Part shown: positions 24,001-34,492 of the stretch, in pieces | How the letters are laid out: each line of letters opens with the position of its first letter | Numbering within the stretch: the first letter of the stretch is position 1 | NCBI GenBank assembly: GCA_015501075.1 | Contig: JADNYJ010000167.1 | Span: 18,109-82,108, forward strand | Origin: Gymnopilus junonius | Lineage: Eukaryota; Basidiomycota; Agaricomycetes; Agaricales; Galerinaceae | DNA: 64,000 nt | Reading direction: 5' to 3' | Position numbers and translations under genes: made by a program | Notes under the pieces: generated by a model | Database searches by the model: none | Seen by the model: the letters and a program-made list of their open reading frames with translations, nothing else | Told to the model about the DNA's origin: nothing

Positions 24001-25470
24001 CTGACTGATCAAGAAAAAGAGATCCTGAAGACTCATCTTACCTGCATGGACCTATCAGGACTGGATCCAGCCATCTTATTGCTATGTGGGCAGACTTTGG
24101 TTCAGCACGCAGGATTTCTTGTCAGACATGACTTCAAAATCTTGGAACAAGTTGCCATTTTTGCTTTGTATGATCTTCTTGATCCCGCAATTATCAACAC
24201 ATGGGGTGCATTATCTGCTCTAGTGCCGTTGATCTGGCAACCTGAAATTGACAACCTGGAAATGTATTTGGTAAACTTGTTCTTTGTCCATAAAAATTGT
24301 AGACTTATCTGTTATCAACCAGAAGCAGCTCGAAAGTGTGATCCATCATTTTCTTGACTGTGCCACCATTTGGACTCCACGGTGGTTCAACAAACCAAAG
24401 TTTCATCTTCTGGTACACCTTCTCGACCATGTCAAGAGATTTGGTCCCTCAATTCTTTTCACAATGGAAGTTTATGAATCTTTCAATGCAATCATCTGTA
24501 CATGGTCTATCCACTCCAACAGGCTTGCACCCTCTCGCAATATTGCTTAACATGCTGCTGCGCTTGCCCAGGTATGCCACTTGGTTAGTGGTGGATATTA
24601 TCCTGTCCGGAAGGAGAAGGAAGATGGTTCTGAAAACATTGAATGGATGACGGCAGGCACAAGTGTTATTTCTTTGGGTTCTCAAGCTTCTGTAATCAGC
24701 CAGCAACTTGGGCTGAGCCACCAGGAACTCCCTGCCTCAGGTAAGCCAAGGTGACGAGCTCATATAACAGCTTTTTGAACTAATTTAATTGGCCAAATGT
24801 CTGTATTCAGGAGTTGTTACATTAGGAAAAGGTTTGCTGATACCGTGGACTGATTCCATCTCATCAAGACATGGTATATATCCAGCAGCCAATGAAAAGG
24901 CTATGTTCAGGAAATGCACTAATGTGGTTGTCAAGAATAATGATCGCATTGGGCTCGATGACTTTGTGATAGCATCGATATCCGTTCCTAATAATCTGAT
25001 GCTCCAGGCATCTCGTCCACTGAGTCTGCTTCAAATTGCATGGATACAGGAAATCCTTTTCTCATCAAGTGACAAGTCTTTCAGCACTCAGATACTTTTG
25101 GAGATATATAATACAGGAATGTCCATCTTGCCATATTCTATGCCTCGCTTGACCTCAATGAATACATACTGTATAATTGTGGCATCTGTGAGTGCTCTGA
25201 CTAATATATTCTGATTCATAATTTACAGATCATTGTCAACAGTCTCTTCTTTGCTCTGTTAATGTTCAACATAACTGTGCATCAAACAAGTGCAATCTCT
25301 CATCTAGCCATCCAGTTTATTTGGAACAAGAAATGCTTTCAGAAGTCAGTGCACCCGCTGTGAAACATCTTCAACCTGATGATCTTATTTTGAACACTGC
25401 AAAATTATGGGATGCTTGATATATCCAAACTTTCACCAAGCATCCTATCAGATTCTCCAGAACTGAGGTA
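21063..25470 (+). pseudogene. Large CACTA-like DNA transposase of a basidiomycete family, degenerate
   Basis: A series of plus-strand exons forms one large protein of a family common in agaricomycete genomes. It starts with a Cys-containing segment (CLHCTEASNTL). The central part is diagnostic: LYCDDTSGNRSKKWNEHNSF and AGLPREEGYQE (22660-22776), AAPPMEILEGIVEDIE-type sequence in another frame (about 22800-22850), then LGDNPMQSEFACHAGLRAKF and CHICWVKGKDGND (22980-23090). Further parts are GLDPAILLLCGQTLVQHAGF (24050-24110), NKPKFHLLVHLLDHVKRFGP and TMEVYESFNAII (24390-24500), DRIGLDDFVIASI (24940-24980) and a C-terminal QPDDLILNTAKLWDA (25370-25420). Acidic residues in the DDTSG and GDN motifs could be catalytic. 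The copy has frameshifts, stops and a MITE inserted at 23196, so it is inactive. CACTA/EnSpm membership is inferred from the family's known relatives. Confidence 0.65.
23195..23575. mobile_element. 377-bp TA-flanked MITE (copy A) inside the transposase pseudogene
   Basis: The element spans 23197-23573 and is flanked by TA on both sides. The left terminus reads CTGTACCATTTCAATCAATT followed by TGGCAGG; the right is its imperfect inverted match (CCGAATTGAATGAAATGATACAG). The same termini bound the 149-bp element at 35364-35512, so both belong to one family. TA duplication suggests mobilisation by a Tc1/mariner-type transposase. It interrupts the transposase reading frame just after RISHFMKV. 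No coding capacity is present. Confidence 0.88.
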
Positions 25471-25687
25471 GTTAATCGAGCTGTAACACAGGAAATAGCA
25501 CAAAGTCTGTAACTCTCCGCAGGGACTTAGGAGATTTTTTGGCATATTTTGTCACAGTGTGATGAACAACTCAGTGTCACAAGCTGACCTTCACTGGCAA
25601 CTCTCACATTCAACTCCAATGTCATTCTCATCTTTTCTGTCATTTCTCACTTCAATTTCTCTTTCTCTTTCATTTTAAACTCGATTA

Positions 25688-27145
25688 ATGAATATCTCAT
25701 CCTTGATGCAGCCTTATGACCAACACTCTGATTACCAGCCTCATCAGTTTCGTGGACACCAGGCTCCGAATGACTACCACAATCCCACTCAGACCCCAGC
25801 TATAGGATCCACTAATATCATCAATGGAACGGGCTCCTTTTATGGAAATGTGCACCTCAACAATTTCAATTATAGTGACCAGGAGAATGTGGTGCCAGCA
25901 AATGCACTGTCTGAGAGGACGAGTCACAAATGAACACAAACTTATGATTATGCCTCAAGGTACACACCACAGTCACCTGAAGAAAACCAAACTTACAGTC
26001 TCCCCAACACAGACGTGGAGCCTCAAAGTGTCACTCTTGAACTTGCAACTGCCATTGCTGACCAGTATAACTTGGACTCTGGTCGCTGTATGATATATTT
26101 CTCATTTCATTGGGTCAGTATTCTCAGTTTTAACCTAGTCTTTGCTTTCGAGTTAACCTAGTTTATTTTCAATAGGCATGTCGCAAATTCTCTGCTGCAG
26201 AGGCTATGGTTTCCCTCCTGCATTTCGCGCTGGATCTTCAAACATCTCAAGTGAATGAGGAGATACTGAGCATTGTAAAATGCTTTGGTCTCCAGCTCGA
26301 ATCTCTCTCAGCCACCACTAAGAAGAATTTCTCTGTAACTGATGACATACGAGTAAGCTAGTTGTGTTCAATTACCATGTTATGAGGCCTGACATGATGA
26401 TAGGCTCATATTCGGGCTATAGCACATGAAGTTGTTCTTGAGAAGGATCGCACTGTCTTCAAAGACATGTACCAAGATGTTATGGTATGTCTATCCATCC
26501 TTCTACAACAATATTTAATTGCTAATGGTTTCTTTTGATTTGGCCATTCGAAGCTTCAGAGTTCTCCTAGTTCCTCTGAGCTAGGACTTGCGAATGCTCT
26601 TGACAACACCAGCCACAAAGCAAAAGTGTGCACAGCTGCAAAGAACATATCTAATGAAGTTCGTGAGGCCCTCCGCCACATGGTGAGCCTTGTCTATTCA
26701 TTTTTTCTTCTTATTCTTGTTGAATAATCTCCTTATCTATAAGATATGTGCATCTGTTATGGAGGCTGGACCAACCAAGATGGCTCTTGCTGTCTTTGCT
26801 GCTTACATCCTGGAGAAGTTTGGCCTGCAAGTCAAGAACATGGATGGTTTTTTTGTTGGTCAGATGGCAATGATGGTAATTCTGGTGCACTTCTATTCTC
26901 ACAATCACTGATTCATCAATATATCCACAGCGTGCTTATGCTCTTGACCAATCTGATAAGAAGGACATCATTACTCCTTCATATCTATTTGAGTCAGACC
27001 TTGAAGGGACCCCGCTGCCTGCTGCCTCGACATCCTGACCAAAGAAAGCTCCCACAAAAGGAAAAAAGGATGAATCAAAGGAGAATGAAACCTTTTGGGT
27101 CAGTTTTGAGACTTTTCTCAAGAAGAAATGAGCACCTCTCTCTAG
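25688..27145 (+). CDS. Repeat-associated hypothetical protein, probably degenerate
   Basis: Several exons on the plus strand appear to make one protein. The first part is Asn/Gln/His-rich (HSDYQPHQFRGHQAPNDYHN). A helical part follows: FSAAEAMVSLLHFALDL (about 26190), RAIAHEVVLEKDRTVFKDMY (about 26413), SELGLANALDNTSHKAKV with KNISNEVREALRHM (about 26576-26685), and a last part ending in a Lys-rich tail near 27060. The LGLANALDN and VREALRH pattern recurs in unclassified basidiomycete proteins next to transposons. I recall no assigned function. Stops after STS at 27038 and elsewhere suggest decay. It directly follows the CACTA-like transposase in the same orientation, so it may be that element's second gene. 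Confidence 0.4.
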
Positions 27146-28303
27146 GGTGCAAGGTGGATATGCTAGGTATGTGGGTCTTATACTATATTTTCTGACGTTG
27201 ACTCTGTGGCCATGAATATAGTCTCCTTCATGATACCGCTGATGCTGACAATGCACGATTTGCAGGCAGCAGTGCTGCTTCCACTAGCCCCTCCCTCATA
27301 ACCTCCAGAGATCCCACTGCAATGGCAGCTAATACTAGTCGCTTGATAGTGGCAGCTCTTTGATAGTGCTTGCCCCTCGCGGTGCTTGCACAGTAAGAAA
27401 AAATCATAAGATATTTGAAACAGCTTCAATTTCTTTCAAACTTGATATTTGGGTGCATATTTTAGTATTGGACACAAATGTCAAGAAGAAAATAAGAAAA
27501 TGTGCTTGTGGAAAGAGCAGGAGCAATTCCGCGTCTCAGAGGCCAAAATATTGAGAGTTTCAAATGATTGTCACAAGGAGGTCATGGTATATTTTAGAGC
27601 TCCGCCATGCTGAGGCTCAAGGCATACTGATTAGCTTAAATCCTCAGTGATTCAGAGCGAAGAGGTGCACGCAAAATCTGAGCGGAGCTTGAATGCATAT
27701 CACACATGTCACCTCAAAATGCACCCCCTCACCATTTCTTTCTTCCTGAAGTCAATTCTGAAGCATCCCATTCGAAATTTAACACCTGAGCTTGTGAAGA
27801 CCTTAGAAAGCTCCTTGTGAATTTTCTTAGAAGTGCGTGCGCAGGATCTGACTAGATCTGAGAATCGATGTGATTACATCAACCATTCTGAGGTAAGGAA
27901 CTGACGGAATCCTCAATTGCTCACTAACGACTTCGAATTTCTCGATTTAAAAAACATCTCTGTAAAGACGAGAAGGTGTAGTATTTATGAGATTTTTTAT
28001 AAATTGGGAGAGTAGATGGATGTTGCAAAAAGTTCAAGTTTTGAAACACCCAATGCTTTGAAACTCTCAATAAGTGATAGTATCTGTAAGGATAAGAAAG
28101 GTTTCAGTGAGAATAAGTACAATTAGGTCAGGAAGGAGGATAAGAATTACCCCCTTCTTATTCAGACTTACAACACCCTGATGTGTGACTTATTGGTTCC
28201 TAATTATCCCTTATATTCTCTGCATCCTCAACAATAAATGACAATATGACACCTTAAGATGGGTGTTGAGAGAGATGAAGCATGATAAAATTTATTTCCA
28301 TAA
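27146..28303. other. AT-rich gap without a gene
   Basis: No frame with recognisable features was found on either strand. The sequence is AT-rich and CpG-poor, consistent with old repeat DNA separating a plus-strand and a minus-strand gene remnant. Confidence 0.4.
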
Positions 28304-30356
28304 CTAAACTACAACAGCTGGCTGCTCATGCCCACTTAAATTGGCAACCATCACTGCTTTTGCTGTATTGATAGTGCTTCCGTGAGGTTGATTAGATCCA
28401 CTACAACAAGGGGTTACAGTAAGTGAGATGATAGTAAGTTGAGCACAGGATAACATACATTGCATGATTATAGAGCCTTGACATGATGACATGGAAGGCT
28501 ACTAAGTTCATCTTCTTTATGCTTTCGAGGTATGACACATGACATTTGAATGTCGCATTGAACAGTTCACCTTCAAATTTCTCTGCCTTCTCATGAGACT
28601 TTCCTGATTCCCAAGCCTGGATGGCCACAAAGTACTAAAAGCAATCATCAAGACAAAAAAAAAGACTGAAACATATATGAACTTACCCCAGTAGCTGCTA
28701 GTGTGACAATAGGGATTGTCAACTCTGGTTCAGGTCGCTTCTCAATGGAGGACTTGAATTCATCAATGTACTTGAAGCCAAAATCCTTGCAAGACTCAAA
28801 AAAGGCCTCCTTGAGCAAATCCATGAAACCCAAGTTCTGATATATGTATCATCATGTGATCAATGACCCAGATTGGCTAATAAACATGGTTAGAAAGGCC
28901 TGTCACTGATAATGAACAATGAACAATGTCACCTTCGAGGTATTCTCATCCACCTGTTCCATCTCCCATCTCCCAGGATAGATGTACAGGTTGTCTAGCA
29001 ACAGTGCTCGTACCTTCTCTGTGCAGCTGTCTCTGATGCCGAGCTCAAAGCCAGCAATGTGGCAAAAAGCCACACTGCATGCAGGTGTCCGAACATGAGA
29101 CTGATGGTCCAGAACCTACTCGAGTACAGAATCACCACAAAAGGTTAGATAATTAGTCTGACATGCAAAAAAGGATGACTCACTATGTCACCAAGCATGG
29201 CAGTGAAGCGCGAGTCCCCTTTAACTCATTGGCCAATATCCTCGAGACATTTATGCTGCTCGTCCTCACCCTGGTCCAGTCCCTGGATCAGCTGTTTTGC
29301 AGCGGCGAGGAGTAGCTGGCATCGATACACCTCTCATGAGGTGTCCTGCTCAGGCCAAGCCTTCTTTTTCAGGACATCGAACTTGGTGATCTTGATAGCC
29401 TTGTAGATAATGAGGCGGAGGGTCGAATGCTGGTCCAGAAGGTTGGCCTTACCTCGCTTGTTCCTCACGATCCGTGCCCAGGCACCCCATTTTGTGTCTT
29501 CATCCTCATCAGCTTTCTTGCGATCCTTTTCTTCGGAACAGCCAGTAGTACTCTTCATCTTGTTTGATAGGGCTTCGTTGCTAACCACCTTGGGTTGCTA
29601 AACATGTGTCAGTATCAACCCGAGTCAGTGAGGAATGGGCTTACCTCCTTATGAAATGCTTGTTCATGCTTACTCTGTTTCTTTTGACAAGTTAGGATTA
29701 GATAGACATATAATAAATCTCTATACTTACCGACGATACAGGCCAGTGGTGGGGGAGTTTGATTTCAGATTCTTCGGACTCCACATCATCACCGTCCATT
29801 ACTGAATGAGCCTTCGACTGGCATTTGGTGACTGGCAGGGCTGACTCTACTTCGTCCTCCTCGCTAGAGTCAGCTATGAACTCGGAAGATGGGGGCTCGC
29901 TATTATGAGTGGATGCTCGGCTTGAGGAATGGAGCGACACCATGTCAATGTCTTCGTCCCTGATGTTGAATAGATCTGGGAAGGCGTGTTCTTTGTTGCG
30001 AGCAGCCATATTCTTGTTGGTTTGAACAGTGACAGGATTCTGTAGAAGGTAGATAAGCACAAAAGCAGAAAACTATCAACAGAAAACAAATGTACCTCTC
30101 CACCCAAAAGCTGAGCTATTTGCTCATCTGTCATTGAGCGTGGATCAGGTAAGTCATCCTCTGATTCTGCCGAGCCAGAGTCATCCTCAGCATCCAACGA
30201 GCTGGACGACTTCGAGTCAGCGGTGCTTTTGTGGCTCGATTTCGCAGGTGCCTTGGGCTTTGCTAGAAGTGGAGGCAGGAGGTAGCAGGCCAGATAATAG
30301 TCAGAGATAATATAGGACTTTACCTTTGGCGACTGACTTCTTTCCAACACCGTCAC
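28304..30356 (-). CDS. DUF6532-like fungal protein, repeat-associated
   Basis: Minus-strand exons encode an acidic, Ser-rich N-terminus (SLDAEDDSGSAESEDDLPDP; VSLHSSSRASTHNSEPPSSE; FIADSSEEDEVES) followed by a basic segment (KWGAWARIVRNKRGKANLLD). A helical C-terminal domain comes next: LRLIIYKAIKITKFDVLKKK, LKEAFFESCKDFGFKYIDEF, PEPELTIPIVTLAATGV and FEGELFNATFKCHVSYLESI. The last block, with Pro-rich IPIVTLAATGVY and a following H-V-x-x-L-E-x-I motif, is what I remember as typical of the fungal DUF6532 domain. Its function is unknown. The exons 30356-29700, 29588-29340, 28833-28690 and 28628-28470 are approximate. I see no clear frame break apart from one likely stop near 29222, so the gene may be only slightly damaged. 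Confidence 0.5.
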
Positions 30357-30359
30357 CTG

Positions 30360-31880
30360 ACAATCGTGAGCAATCCAAGAGCATTGGCGTTACCTCTCCC
30401 CATCTCTATAAGGTGGCAATCTTCTGCCTCCTTCTCTGCAAGGTGAATCAGGCACACATTTTTTCGATGATATGCCTTCAGAGCGGTCTGATCTTCGTTA
30501 TCGACAGTTTGGGACTCTTTTGCCATCATAAAGGGAGAAGAAAGGCATCAAAGCAGAGGAGTCGAGGCAGAGAAGATGGAGGTTGATACCAAAGTGGGAA
30601 GAATCAGGATTATGCCCGTTGTTTGTCGTCGGTATGTTTGATTACCCCTCCTTTTTTCACCGCATCATCTGTCTTATGATTTTCTCCCAGAAACAACTTC
30701 ACAATACTCATCTGCCATGTCCAATGTCTTCAACTGCAGAGGCTGCTGGGTTCACCTGGCACGGTTTTGTCCAGCATGTATGCCACTCCAAGCCCAGTGG
30801 GAAATGCACCTCACCCTATGGAACCAGACAGAACCAAACTGAGCATGTTTGGCAGGGTTAGGTGTTTTGGACAATCCCAGGTTTGGTTAGGTTATTCTTA
30901 CTAGCCAGATCATACAAAATCGAACAAAGCAATGCATTTCATTCTTACAGTACCTAACCACGTCGAGCAAAACCTAGCATAAAAACCTGGCAAACCTAGC
31001 AATACAGAACCGCCTCAACCTCAACCAACCAAGCCAGACCTAGCCAGATCTAGCCTCCCCATGTTTCGCCCAATCTATCCACACCTAACCAGATCTGCCA
31101 CATCATGAGCCACCCTCTATCAAAGAAGATATCAGTTAAAGTCCATAAAAACTTGAGATGACTGACTCACCGCTTTATTAAGATGCCGGGAATAGAAAAC
31201 ATTGTGATGAAGCAATCTCAATGCAGAAGTAAATGTCGACAGTCCATCAAAGCATCTAGAGAAGCACAAAATCCCAGAGCAAGTTCCCAGAGCAAGTCGA
31301 ATAGCAAAGCGATGCCAAAAGCAGAGCACAAATCTTGAGAATATGTGAAGTGGTGAACCCGAACAAGGGAACCAACAAGTTGAGAGTATAGTGGCATTAA
31401 TGAGTTGTGAGCATGTGAATATCAGTCATGTAAGTCCGAGAATCGGCATCAAGGGAATGGTCAGGAAACCTCAGAGATCTGTCAAGAATGTTAGTTAAAC
31501 ATAAGGAAGATCAGCGGGCAGTACCCGCACATTCATTCAGCCTGTTCGGCTTCTCGAGTGCATTCTTTCTTCTCTTTACTGAGCACATTCCAGTTCTGCA
31601 TTCGAGTCAGCAGATCAGGTGGAGATCTGAACATACAGCCACAGTACCTTTTGTTCATTCTTCGTTAAAGCTTTCCAGTAAGCTTTGAATGCGTTGGGCA
31701 TTATCGGATCATTTTTCTTCAGATAGTCAATATAACAGAGGTTCCTGGCATAGTTACAATCAGGAAGGAAAACTAATGCTGATAACATCAACACTTACTT
31801 TGGCGCTGAGCTACCAGTCGGCCACTTCATTCCTGGAGCAAAAACAGTCTGTGAACCTAATGAAAAGATAGAATATCATA
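30360..31880. other. Unassigned, with a CCTAGC/AACC-rich stretch
   Basis: No gene is supported. Between about 30840 and 31100 there are many AACCTAGC, CCTAACC and CCTAGCCAGA motifs on one strand and GGTTAGG motifs at its left end. This gives a loose inverted organisation like subterminal repeats of a DNA transposon, but clean termini and a target duplication were not found. Confidence 0.4.
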
Positions 31881-32018
31881 GTCATTGAACATTTTGGAAA
31901 CCATACTGGCAGGCTCTTGGGCATTTCCTGGTCTGCTTGCCTGTTCTTTTGGATCCTGAAGACTGCTAAGACATGTAGAAGGCCCAGAAGGAGGGCCAAA
32001 CAATGAATTTCTAAGCAG

Positions 32019-33560
32019 TTAGTATGGTAGTATACAATTTGACAGATTGATGTACAGTGGGTTCACCAATGCCAGCTTTTGAAGTGTCTCTGTCTCAGCT
32101 GTGTGTTGCTGCTGACTGCCCTCCATTCGGATTGGTGCATCAGAAAGCTGTGGCATCATGGGAGTGAGGTCTGCAGGTACTTGATTGCTACTCACGGTGG
32201 GCTCAGGATGAGGGAGGGGAGCAGGACCCAGAGCAGAAGCATTTGAGGGAGTTTGGGCAGAAGAGGCAGCTGCTGTTGAGGTTGGAGGAGAAGCTGGAGC
32301 AGTTGCTTCTGGGCACAAAGCAGGAGTGGTCATCATCATTGAAGGCAGAGGTGGGGCAGTCATCATTGTGATGTTGCTTCCCACTGTCAGATCCAGAGAT
32401 AAGGTGGGCAATGGTGATGGTGATGGCAAAAGAAGGACTGGATCAATGGGCACATTTGTCAAGGATGAAGAGCCAGCATGGGATGCAGATGATGGAGGTG
32501 TTGGGGTGTTGTTGCTCTTCTGTGGGCATTTTGCAGGGCGTGAGGTAAGAGATTTGGATGAAGCCTTGCACTTGGAACTGACAGCCAGAACTTCGTCGTC
32601 ATCTGTCACGAAATCAGATACATTGCCATCTTGTTCCTGCCCAGCTGAAGTCATGTTGTTGGCTTGTTTCTTTCCCTTGCACTTCAATGAATTGTGGAAA
32701 GAGCTGAGGACAGTCGAGGTGAGATAGAGGACCTTCCAGTCGTCATCACAGTTGTGGAGGTATGGGTATCCTGAATACATCTCTTGGAGGATATATTTCC
32801 TCTCTGTAATGCCAGCATCTTTCCACTTCAATGGCAGGGTATAGGCATTTCCAGATTTCAGCATCTCCTGGAAGATACTTTGCATGCACTTATGAATGTT
32901 CTTTGCCATGTCACCATTAACTACCTTGCCCTCATCATCCTTGACATAGCCTGTTGCAACATTCTCCCCCATTTCCATGAGCTGAGCACCACCACAATGA
33001 TGCTTCCCAGCACTTGGATCAACCACTCCTTTCTTTGCCTCCTCCTCCTTCAAATAGGTGCTGTAATCTCACTGTGACCAGAATTTGACATTCGGGTGAT
33101 CTGCTCACTTTGGCTTGTCAGTACCATGTTCTCAGGAAGGGTAACCACATTTGAGGAAGGGGGAGCAGGTAGAGGGGGTCAAGGATCCTCAAGAACCGAT
33201 TGAACTTTGCCGGTTAGGACATTGTACAAGTCACTGTACATTTTGTCAGAGCAACTGAGACCAACAAATATAGTCAGGGTACATACTGCACTTCTTGATA
33301 TTTTGCATTGACTTTATTGAAAGTGTCAAAGAGAAGAGAATAGGCCTTGTTTCTGGCCTCTAAGAGTTGCTTCTGTGTAGCTGTCTTGATGTAGTAATCT
33401 GGACTGCATCTCTGTATTATTGCATATATCCAGTATGCATTTAGTCAATAAATCTTTGATGATATGATAGACTTACATGGGTCCCATGGTTTATATGCTC
33501 AGACTGGAGAGAAAAGTCTGGAAATGTTGGGGTAGGACATGGCACCTCTGTTTGATGGCT
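32019..33560 (-). CDS. Hypothetical protein with Pro/Ser-rich C-terminus, repeat-associated
   Basis: A 344-codon minus-strand frame (33053-32019) is the main exon. Upstream pieces (YSLLFDTFNKVNAKYQEVQ near 33360, CSDKMYSDLYNVLTGKVQS near 33250-33200) probably precede it. The folded part reads ENVATGYVKDDEGKVVNGDM, MQSIFQEMLKSGNAYTLPLK and YILQEMYSGYPYLHNCDDDW. After that comes a long low-complexity tail rich in Pro, Ser, Thr and Ala with a Lys-rich patch (KCKASSKSL). The YPYLxxCxxxWK pattern is seen in unclassified agaricomycete proteins. I do not recognise a function. The long open frame within otherwise damaged DNA suggests it was intact more recently than its neighbours or is constrained. 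Confidence 0.45.
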
Positions 33561-33779
33561 AGGTGTAGCTGTTAAATCTGCTGAGCCATGTATATAGCCA
33601 AGATAAGTTTTCAGAGATACATACAGCCACTGCTACATGTATTATGCTCATCCAAGACCATAGCATTGGCTTTACTGAGAGAGCGGGTAAGATGACACAG
33701 CAAAGAGTGGGTCAACATGGAGGCAGTGGTCAAGAGGGGGTGTTATGCATATGTGACTGATGTGTTCAAATCATTAGTC

Positions 33780-34492
33780 CAAAAATAGGTGACTACATCA
33801 ACTACTCTAGGTTGTCATCTGCAATTTCCTCCCTAGCACCACCAAGAAAGGCCACCTCTAATCCCATCTTCTCACAAATGAAAAACCCATCTTGTCACTC
33901 TGGAAATGGCACCATTGCCATGCAGCTGGAAATAGCCTTAATTGAAATAACTTCCAATGCCATCACTCCCTGATACTGGCAGATGAGCAATGCTCCACTT
34001 GATTTAGCGCACAGCTGGACATCAGGTGCACCAAATTTTGATACAAGTGCCATGGTTTCCACTCTGTCTCGTAGTGTGATTTTGAAGAAGAATTGAACCT
34101 CTGCAAATTCCAGAGACTGGCTGTCCCCATCATGATTGACCTAATGCCAGAATGATTGACTTGAAGAAGAATTCAAGTCAAATAGAGCTCACCATCACAT
34201 TCCTAGACATTCTTACTTTGGAGGGAAATTTCTGCTTCTCTTTCCATGCTGTTCGTATGAACTGTCCATTAGGTAGTTGTAGGCATGCCCATTTCTTCAC
34301 TTGAGTGGTCCAATTTTCATCTACAGCAATTCCATTGAGACTGAAAAAAGCTCGTATGGCATCCATTTCGAAAACCGTAGGATTGCTAATGGATTTATTA
34401 GGCATTGAGAGCATGTAGCCATCCCCGATGGCTTCATATATTTTTGGAGAAGATACCTGGGGTGCCAATTCTGGCAACATGGCAAAAAGCAA
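33780..34492 (-). pseudogene. C-terminal piece of a transposon protein
   Basis: On the minus strand MLPELAPQVSSPKIYEAIGD, NPTVFEMDAIRAFFSLNGIA, KKWACLQLPNGQFIRTAWKE and SKVRMSRNVMV (34492-34200) are followed by FAEVQFFFKITLRDRVETMA, ALVSKFGAPDVQL, YQGVMALEVISIKAISSCMA and FFICEKMGLEVAFLGG (34110-33850). This series resembles the C-terminal region of large basidiomycete transposon proteins of the kind seen at 21-25 kb. The coding sequence begins exactly where LTR-like copy 2 starts, so the repeat or a rearrangement has cut off the upstream part. The exact superfamily is uncertain. Confidence 0.5.

Noticed and set aside
30840..31100. CCTAGC-rich stretch as a hAT-like element
   Set aside because: Inverted motif distribution is suggestive, but no matching termini or target duplication could be found.
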